Under the pieces are notes generated by a model. That model did no database searches, was not told where the DNA came from, and worked only from the letters and a program-made list of their open reading frames with translations. A program made the translations under genes and the position numbers. Positions 55,884 to 64,000 of a stretch of DNA of 64,000 nucleotides are shown one piece after another. Numbering within the stretch: the stretch's first letter is position 1; every line of letters starts with the position of its first letter. Origin of the DNA: Nymphaea colorata (lineage: Eukaryota > Streptophyta > Magnoliopsida > Nymphaeales > Nymphaeaceae); the NCBI RefSeq assembly GCF_008831285.2, contig NC_045146.1, positions 18,717,149 to 18,781,148 of the forward strand. The letters run 5' to 3'.

Positions 55884-56269
55884 AGAGCACCCAATCTCCT
55901 GCTCTTCCATTTTTTGGAGTTCAAATGAGGGACACTAATTGCAAAACAACAAAAGAACAAGGACCAACAAAAGATTAAATGGTGAAAAGAAGAAGATACG
56001 TACCAAGGACATCGAGGGTGATGAGATGGGCATGAGAGGTCTCCTTCCAATCGGCGCAGGCAAGGGTCAAGGTCGTATCCAGAGACTTGGGAATTGCAAT
56101 AGGGGAATGCTCGAGGATCTTGAAGGGATCCATGGCTTCTTGAGGAATCATCATGTCCCACAGCCTACTGTAGGGAAGCAGGGTGCTCGCCGTCTGTGGC
56201 AGGAATGCCACCCCCACCACCAATGACGCGATTAACAACACCAAGAAAGATGCCCTCTTCATCTGCCCG

Positions 56270-59200
56270 TTACCACCCATCTTCTGCTGCCATGCAATCA
56301 GAAGCACTTAAGAGACATAGCAAAAACGAGACCTGATAGTTTAACTTGTCCAATACGCGCAGAAACACGAAACTGATGCTTCCCCGGAAGCTCGGTCGAG
56401 GTATTTATAGGGGGAGATGGAAATGGTGGGGGTTCATCTGTCTAGACTAGTCCAGGGGAATCCCTGATTCCGTTGGTCTCTCTAATGAAGACCAACAGAA
56501 ACCAGAAACCAGTCAAGAAGAATGTGGAAGGAAGGAGATCGATCTAGAGATTTCCAGTGTCGGTACTGGAAAGGACTCTATCCCCATTACCTGCTCTGAG
56601 TAACGGCCACACTCTAGAGAGTCAGGATCTGATTCAGAGCAATCTGGAAATAAAATTTTTGGGTATTGTTGACAAGGTCATGGCAGTTTAGTCGCGTACA
56701 TTTTCTAAAATTTAGAAAGGTATCGAGAAATGAACATCAAATCGTATTGTATTATTTTGGTATGTCAACAAAACTTACAAAAGTTCTTCAAAGGATTTAT
56801 AAAAAAAAACAATTTCGCGGTTTAAAATATCTGGAATTTTATACTATAGAATTTCAATCAGTTGTACAATTAAATTAAAGATCCCCATCGCCTCCAGCAT
56901 ATGGCATTGATTTACTGCTTTCTTTTGTAACTTATATGCGATTTGCATATTTGTTTCGTCTCATCGCCACTAATAAATTCAAACATTTTGCTTGTTTAAA
57001 AACCCACTTAATTTCTTTTATTATTGACCAGAAATTCAACAATTCCAGGAGCAGTCTTAGGTGATGTTTGGGTAACCAAACGAGTGGTTAAAGATTGTTT
57101 TTTTCTTTTGGACATTAGACATGAAATTATAAGACATGTAAAGATTGTCCTATCATTATTATCTGCCTTTCTATTATGCCATGAATAATCGATAGACGTC
57201 TGCTGAAGCCCAAAATTTCTAAAATATAGGAGAACTCGATGTCACAACGAAAATAAAACAAAAAAATATGAAATCCATGTACCATAATCAACATAAAGGG
57301 AGAAAATATATTCAGAAAAGATTTTAATATTTTGGCTCATTAGTTTACCTTGTTTTAAAAGAAAAACCAAAATTATACCGATGAAAAAAGTATTAGTGTT
57401 GCGAAACAACTGATTTAATATCAATCATGTATTAGTTTAAGTTATGATTCTATTATCAAAATTTTGATGTTATAAGAGATGTTCAGTTTTTTATTATTAA
57501 AAAACATTATTTAACAAAAAAAAAAAGTAACTTAATATATGTCTCTCGTCAAATTGCTCTTAAGGTCATATCTATAAGTTTAAATTATAAAAAGTTATTT
57601 TAATGATTAATTTTATAGCTCTGGTTTTTGTCTCTTACCCAAGTGGTCTGGTTTGACCAACTTTCATAATGATTAACTAACTTAATGTTCTCCACAAATT
57701 CCATTTTTCTCTCTGTCTATGATCTCCCTCTCTCTCTCTGTTCCTAAGAAAAATTAGTGCTGGGCTTTTTTTCATAAATCCAACCGTATAGATGAAAGCA
57801 CAAATGTTAGCACTTATATGACTCGAGAGAGTGATGCAAGTGGGATGCACACACTAAACATTATAATAAAATTTATCTGTCTCAGCCTTTTTGGATCATA
57901 AAATCTAATTTTCACGAGAATAAATATCGAAAGATGTTACATCTATTCCCATATTTTCATACATTTTGCATCCATTTGTATGATCGAGTTTACAAGAAAA
58001 ACAGCTTAAAAGATTTTTGGCATCCATGGAAGGCATATTAAATATCCTAAAGAGGAATGCTGCCATCCACTTTTAACCACAAAAAAACAAATGCTTTTAA
58101 CGTGATAATTTGTGAATTGTATGACTGATCAAGTTGGCTCACAGTGTTCCTCATAATCTTCATATTTAATTTGTTGGTCCTTGTATAACTGGAGCCCTAT
58201 ATACTGCCTTCTATTTTTTAGAACCACAGCATATCTGTCTTTTTATTTATGCGTTTTGTTTTTTTTGCTATTTTACTGTTATTTTTAAATATGTGTAACT
58301 TGTTATGTGTACATGGGCCAAAAACCATTGTTACGAATATCGTTCTCAGAAAAATTTCAGCGAGGGTTTTGTCGAGTCTTTTCTAGCAAATGTCGACAAT
58401 TCTTTAAAAAGTTAAAAATTAAGAAAATTATGAAAACTAACAAAAAAATAAAAATTTCTGGGGAAAGTCGCAATAAAATTTCTTATGAGATTTTTGAAAT
58501 TCTCGTTATATCTGTGACATTAGTGCTCAAGCTGAACCTTCATGTCGTGATATCTTACCATCATTTTTCAGTTTTACGGGAGAACGCAAAACAAACAAAA
58601 TTCGCCGGTAAATGGCGTTGTCTTGATCGGCTTGAGACGGGCACAAGCCAAGTTCAGACAAGTCAAGAAAGGTCGATGAACTGGTGTTGGCTCATTTCCC
58701 ATGCTTAATTGCTGCATCTGGGCGAGAGTTTGTCTGTTCACATATATCATTAATTCCTTATCACTTTGTCTGTTCCTGATGGCTGGCTGACTCTGACTGA
58801 ATACTTTTCCAATACTAAGAACAGACAACAAGTGAACATTGATAATTGAGATGTTGATTGATAGATACAGCAGAAAAGGTACATTAGAAAAGTTTTGAGA
58901 ATCATGTGGTGCGCCAGAGGAAATCTCAATGCTCAAGACAGAAATTTGACACCGGGAAAATTGGAAGCAGGAACAGTTGTGCTATCCCCTAGGAGATAAG
59001 TTTTTAAGGACTATCATTTAAGAATTGGAAGCAGGAACAGTTGTGCATGAGTGCCAAAACTCACACCCAAAAAACTGTTGAAAAATGTTGGTGAGATAGT
59101 TCTCATTTACCATAAAGTTGGTGATTGTTTCGAAAATCCGACTTGTGGGCTGCTAAAACTGTAGAACTGAAAATTTTGGGAAGGATCCCCTTTATCTTTA

Positions 59201-61018
59201 AGTCGCTCCTTAAGTCCGTGGCAATCCCAGATTGCATAACAATGTTGTGTTGTGGACCATATATCATTGGATATATTGACGATCATAACCCATTTAGAAA
59301 AGACTGCCATTCACATTATTGAAGGTTTAATCTTTAAGCATGAGTCCTTATTCATGTAAACATAAATGACAATAAACTCTTTCAAGACATGAAAGAACTT
59401 TTGTGTTTGAAAATAATAAATAAATAAATAAATATACATATATATATGAAAGCGAAATATTTGACTATGTTTTAATTTAGAACATGTGATCATTATGTAG
59501 AGTTTGAGTTATTGGGTCAGTGCAAGGAACATGCATACTCCAAAAGAAAAAAAAAAGATATTTCAGAAATTCTAGAAAAAAAAAAGTCCTTTTGAGTCTT
59601 TTCACTTTTGCCGATTTCTTTTTTCTTTTTGTTTGCCCATACAAAAGAATTTTTTGCTATTCAAGCTAGAATGAACTACGACCAGTTTTGCATTCTTTTC
59701 ATGCACTATGACCAGTATTGCATTATTTTGAAGCTGCTGAGCTAAGAATGGCTGAGCGTCCAAAGTAAAAGCAGTAATGTTATGGAGAACTTGTATGGAC
59801 CCCAAATCCCTCTTCCCATAAGTTTCATTATCAATACATCTCATTATCTTATTGTTTGCCAAAACTGGTGGCAGGACCATAAATTTTTAGTAGAAGAACA
59901 TTAACTCATGATACGCTTAACCCAGCACATGTTTGCAAACAACCAATTTATATAAATAAATAGTTTTCGTGAAAATATGTGGGCAACTTCACCCAGAAGT
60001 CCACATGTGCTTCTATCACTAGTGAAGTGGAGTACCAAAAAATTAGGCAACGACAAAAGAAAAAAGGTTGAAAAAGAAAAACATGAAAAAGGTGTATCAA
60101 TTCTAGGAAAGTCTCTGATTTTAGTTTCTCACTAAGCGTTGATTGTGGGCAGAGTTGGGTGACTCATGATATTAGCAACATAGCTTGGAACTTCGTCCCC
60201 AACTTCATTCGTGACTGTAAATTTATCACGATCTTAAACCAAAGATAAAACTACTTTTTCTGTAAATTTTTGCACTGAGTTTCTTTTAATTCAATTGGTC
60301 CTCATCCTTGGAGATGAATTTGTGCTGGTCAAACAAACTATTGGTTCAATACTTAGATTCATAAAACATGGCAAGGAAAGACGAAAGTTAAACGTCCACT
60401 ATGGAAACCTTGACGAAGTGTCGATTGAATCGGCAGCAGCATGATTCAAATTTGTAGCATTACTTTTTTGATTTTACTGAAACCAAAAGTGAAATTGATG
60501 TGCTGACATAATTTTCAGTAGTTGTATTTGCAGTAGGTCTGTTGCTGGGAAGGTAAACTCCTCAAATTAGAGAACCAAGAACACCAAACCGAAGAAAATG
60601 CATAACAGTACAATGGTGCAGTCCAAATTAATGAATCGGTAGGAAGAATCGTGCATTAAATTAACTTCATCAAAAGACTCTGGAAGCAAAAAACGGATAC
60701 CCAGTAGCACCTGTCCACATGCAACTGCAAGAATCACAACGGTAGCCTATCTTCAACAAAATTAGATAAAATGTTCACTAATAATTTCAGGAAAAAAGAA
60801 GAAGTTTTAGGCAACCATTGTGCTAAAGCTTCACACTAATTTCAGTAGTTGTGCTTTGCAGTAGATCTGTTGATGGCAAGGTAAACTCCTCAAATTAGTG
60901 AACCAAGAACACCAAACCGAAGAAAATTCATAACAGTGCAGTCCAAATTAATGAATTGGTAGGAAGAATCGTGCATTAAATTAACTTCATCAAATGACTC
61001 TGGAAGCAAAAAAAGGAT
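56270..61018. other. unit 2 spacer upstream of sHSP D
   Basis: Near-identical to 38530-43190. It holds the D promoter region (56310-56660) and the same two unidentified minus-strand frames (58936-58574 and 59880-59602). A ~55-bp AT-rich segment at about 57460-57530 is present here and absent at 39695. No recognised gene. Confidence 0.55.
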
Positions 61019-61112
61019 ACCCAGTAGCACCTGTCCACATGCAACTGCAAGAATCACAATGGCAGTTGGGGACCCAGTATTTGCAGTTGCATGTGGACAG
61101 GTGCTACTGGGT
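61019..61112. repeat. perfect 32-bp inverted repeat (hairpin), unit 2
   Basis: Arms 61019-61050 and 61081-61112 are exact reverse complements with a 30-bp loop, identical in arm sequence to 43194-43287. Confidence 0.92.
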
Positions 61113-61409
61113 TAGCTTGGGAGATATGTGACAAAATAACTCCCTCTCCTTCTTAAGCGAATGCAACATTCATGTATTTCCTTCTTCGTGGGCGGGACAG
61201 CATTGTGACTTGTCATCCCAACTTTGGCAAAAGTGCATGCAAAGCCTGAAACATGATGGAGTGGTAAAGAACTGGCTGTAGCAGAAGTTCTTCGGAAATC
61301 TTCCTATGGCCCTGTGCTTGCTATGAAAAGCACTCGTAGAAGTACCCAAAAAATCGGGAGGACTTCTCTGGCTTCATCACAATAATGTCATTCTCTTGTA
61401 ATTTATCCA

Positions 61410-61700
61410 TCAAGTGGCGTGTACCGGCGGAATCAGTTGCCACATAACTGCTCCCTCCAAGTACAATGGTGGGTGGCCGCTGGTCTCCAAAACTATAGCA
61501 AAACTATATACGTCAACCTTGTTATTATAGTGCTTCTTATCCCCAAGACGAAGTGTGACAGCGCTATAAAGCTGCGAAGGGGAAGCCAGAGAAAATAACC
61601 GAACCCATGGTGCACAATGAAAGAGAGTAAAAAACCTTAAGAAGACCAATGGTACTTCCGGAGCCATCCATCGATATGTGCCAGTTTCTGCAGTCGTCAT
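61410..61700 (-). pseudogene. Raf-like kinase fragment, left arm, unit 2
   Basis: Its translation is identical to the 43585-43875 fragment (TAETGTYRWMAPE; GDKKHYNNKVDVYSFAIVLE), with the intron-like insert kept. A truncated kinase piece without ATP-binding or catalytic-loop exons. Confidence 0.85.
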
Positions 61701-61832
61701 TTCGGTCAGGTGCTATTGGGTATCACCTGCTCTCCAAAGGAGTGAGTTTCTGCAGTCATCATTTCGGTCAGGTGCTATTGGGTATCACCTGGTCTCCAAA
61801 GGAGTAAGGACACCCAGTAGCACCTGACCGAA

Positions 61833-62123
61833 ATGATGACTGCAGAAACTGGCACATATCGATGGATGGCTCCCGAGGTACCATTGGTCTTGTTAAGGTT
61901 TTTTAGTCTCTTTCGTTGTGCACCATGGGTTCGCTTAGTTTCTCTAGCTTCCCCTTCGCAGCTTTATAGCACGGACACACTTCGTCGAGGGGATAAGAAG
62001 CACTATAATAACAAGGTTGATGTATATGGTTTTGCTATAGTTTTGGAGACCAGCCGCCACCCACCATTGTACTTGGAGGGAGCAGTTATGTGGCAACTGA
62101 TTCCCTCGGTACACGCCACTTGA
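61833..62123 (+). pseudogene. Raf-like kinase fragment, right arm, unit 2
   Basis: Same as 44008-44298, with one residue difference at the end (HAT for HGT). It carries the DVYGF change, so this substitution predates the unit duplication. Confidence 0.85.
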
Positions 62124-62608
62124 TGGATAAATTACAAGAGAATGACATTACTGTGATGAAGCCAGAGAAGTAGTCCCGATTTTTTGGGTACTTCTACGAG
62201 TGCTTTTCATAGCAAGGACAGGGCCTTAGGAAGATTTCCGAAGAACTTCTGCTACAGCTGGTTCTTTGCCCGGATGAACACGTTGAACAGCCAAAAGAAG
62301 AAAAAAAAAAACAAGTCCACATTGAACTGGGGAGAAACCAGCCGCCAGGTGCTACACAACAAGCTCCAGAGAAACCGAAGCATCCTGCAATGTACAGAGA
62401 CAGAAGTCTGGGAAAAAAATGTGAAATTTGGAAATTAAATAAGCTTGGTTAAGTTATATGAGTGCAGTCGTTACGTTCAGTTTACCACTCTATCATGTTT
62501 CAGGCTTTGCATCTGCTTTTGCCAAAGTTGTGATGACAAGCCACAATGCTGTCCTGCCCATACACGAAGAAGGAAGTACATGAAAGTTGCATACGCTTAA
62601 GAAGGAGG

Positions 62609-64000
62609 AACCCTATATTTACTAGGAACTTACTCTTTGCGGGGTGAATAGCTTGGGGGGTTTCATTTTTGCAATGGAGCCCCTCTCTTTGATGTCAATC
62701 TCCATCTCTCTCTTTGAAAGAAAGAAATGGTTGCTAGAAGAAGTCTAAGGTTTCTTTTTTTTCCCTTCTATTAGGGTGAGGACATTGGACTCCCCAGCCC
62801 CGGTATTTATAGTCTTAAGCCATTATGAGTAAATTAATAAGTGGAGATGCCATTGACGTTTTTATCATTTGCTTGCCAATTTGCACGTTAGATTTAGATG
62901 AAAATAACAAATATGGATGTGCTTTAGACCATAGTCATAAAAATTGTGTGTGCGTGTGTGTGTGATAATTAATTTTAAATATGCAAAAAACACAAAAACA
63001 AGTCTGTCATTTTAAACTTTAAAACCCCACCTTTTTTGGAAAAAAGCCAAAATCAAAAAGATGTGTTTTAAGTGGTTTTTCATCCACTTTAATGACGAAT
63101 TGCTTGTTTCCAATTTTTTTTTATTTTATTTGTTCCTTATTCGTTTAGTTTTTGATGTTGGGATTATTAGTTTCTTGCATTTTTAAATTTTCCCTAATTT
63201 TTCCTAATTTTTATGTTGTGAAATAGCTTCTGATTTTTGTGCATTTTTTTTAAGAAGTCAATTTTTATCCAAGATAACTTTCCTGAGACAGCATCTAAAT
63301 CCCAGTAGGGACACTCACTAGACGTCGGTGGCCCTACATGAGTTTATCTCTCTCTCTCTCTGTCTCTCTTGGCCATTGTGCACTGATATTTTTTATGTAC
63401 AGTGGCTGCGTGAGATCAGTCTCTTTCTTCTCTTACTTTGTTATTTTTTCCTCCACACTGCTAACAGGGAACCCTTTTGAATGCTTTTCCCACTCTTAAG
63501 GGCTAGCGGATGGTACCTTTCCTAGATTTTCTTTTTGTTTGGAATTTCTAGGTTCTCCTCAGCATCGAGTTCATGTTTAGTGTATCTTCTTTTCACCATT
63601 TGGAATTTCGTCTTTACATTTTGTTCGGGCGGAGATGATGATGGTTTTGCCTTGTTTCATTGAGATAAATTCCGAATATTTCTTTTACATTCTTAGTATG
63701 ATTGAGGTTGTTTTTCCACATAAACTTAAAAAGGCCCAAAATTTGTTAGATAACTCCCTGTTTTATCTAATATATTCACCAATATGCAATTTTTTCTTAC
63801 AATTATGATTCGGAAAGTGACAACAAAATTTCAAATTACAGCAATAAGATGGACCTACATGATTCGGGATTTTTGTAGTGGTGCCAACTGCATTAGGTTT
63901 GGGTTAAGACGTTCCCAATTTGGAAAGGAGCAGATTCAGTGTCTTCAAAGTGAATATGCACTAAAATTTGACCTCAATGAAGTGAATGTACAATTGGTAG
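62609..64000 (+). repeat. tandem unit 3, cut by the window end
   Basis: Matches 44785-46178 at about 98-99 % by eye, without any sign of divergence at the window edge. The array therefore continues to the right and further sHSP copies are likely there. No gene lies in the visible part apart from the start of the unidentified frame near 63930. Confidence 0.92.

Larger units (their letters stand above)
50932..56262 (-). pseudogene. sHSP copy D, frameshifted and split by copia-2
   Basis: Exon 1 is 56262-56004 and exon 2 is 51253-50932, minus strand. It has the same T-run deletion as copy C (51047-51049), stopping the frame after HLDNGV; the remaining frame ends STSKNELK. Signal peptide, [11 protein letters not shown]-type arm and [17 protein letters not shown] are open. 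Its TATA box (TATAAATA, inverse near 56401-56410) is intact, unlike that of C. The GGAAG acceptor is shared with C. If copia-2b were spliced out with the intron, the product would be a truncated sHSP lacking the last beta strands and the I-x-I anchor. Confidence 0.88.
44785..62608 (+). repeat. tandem unit 2 of the sHSP array
   Basis: 17.8 kb, colinear with unit 1 and continued by the start of unit 3. It carries sHSP E (empty copia-1 site) and sHSP D (with the fuller copia-2b), the minisatellite, MITE, hairpin and palindrome. 44785-46080 has no gene; it has a short (GT)n tract near 45127. 46250-47367 is likewise without a recognisable gene. Confidence 0.92.
61141..62608. repeat. 1.45-kb palindrome, unit 2 copy
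   Basis: A copy of 43316-44784 with the same arms, centre and right-arm extra segment. A third unit begins directly after it. Confidence 0.9.

Noticed and set aside
1-64000. tRNA and rRNA genes.
   Set aside because: The only tRNA-like matches are the 12-bp primer-binding sites of the retroelements. No cloverleaf-sized match or rRNA segment was noticed.

Overview
This is nuclear DNA of a flowering plant. It is AT-rich with long intergenic stretches, GT-AG introns, TATAAATA promoters, (TA)n, (CA)n and (GA)n microsatellites, Ty1/copia and hAT transposons, and a piece of plastid DNA. No operons, ribosome-binding sites or CRISPR arrays are present. I cannot name the species.

Layout. 1-3500: a small gene resembling the NUCLEAR FUSION DEFECTIVE 6 (NFD6) mitochondrial-protein family, with a plastid psbJ insertion in or behind it. 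3500-8200: mostly non-coding DNA with transposon scraps, an old degenerate duplicate (6300-7190) and the last exon of a broken class III peroxidase. 8220-16120: a block carrying sHSP copy A (+ strand), the only intact small heat shock protein gene; the block is an inverted copy of 32240-42725. 16120-17900: gene fragments, including a RING-finger pseudogene. From 17900 to the end: a tandem array with a period of about 17.8 kb (17900-44784, 44785-62608, and the start of a third unit at 62609-64000). Each complete unit carries two minus-strand sHSP genes, a TCGAG-rich minisatellite, a hAT-like MITE, a small perfect hairpin and a 1.45-kb palindrome built from a captured protein-kinase exon.

The sHSP cluster is the main subject. 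The proteins look like the endoplasmic-reticulum class (signal peptide, alpha-crystallin domain, ...SKxELK tail). Unusually, the genes have one intron, between the codons of DVPG and VKKED. Copy A is open throughout (192 aa). Copies B and E share two G-run indels, one of which throws the signal peptide out of frame. Copies C and D share a one-T deletion in exon 2. The introns of B, C and D hold Ty1/copia elements. Two unrelated copia families (copia-1 in B, copia-2 in C/D) sit at exactly the same intron position, AGAGC^ACC.

Shared lesions suggest this order (inference): an ancestral sHSP pair; an inverted duplication giving the copy A block; copia-2 insertion and the coding indels; then the 17.8-kb tandem duplication; then unit-specific changes (a 4.6-kb hAT element and copia-1 in unit 1, and a 1.5-kb deletion in the unit-1 copia-2). 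One observation conflicts with this order. The copia-1 LTRs differ by about 5 %, while the flanking duplicated DNA differs by only about 1-2 %, yet unit 2 has a clean empty site.
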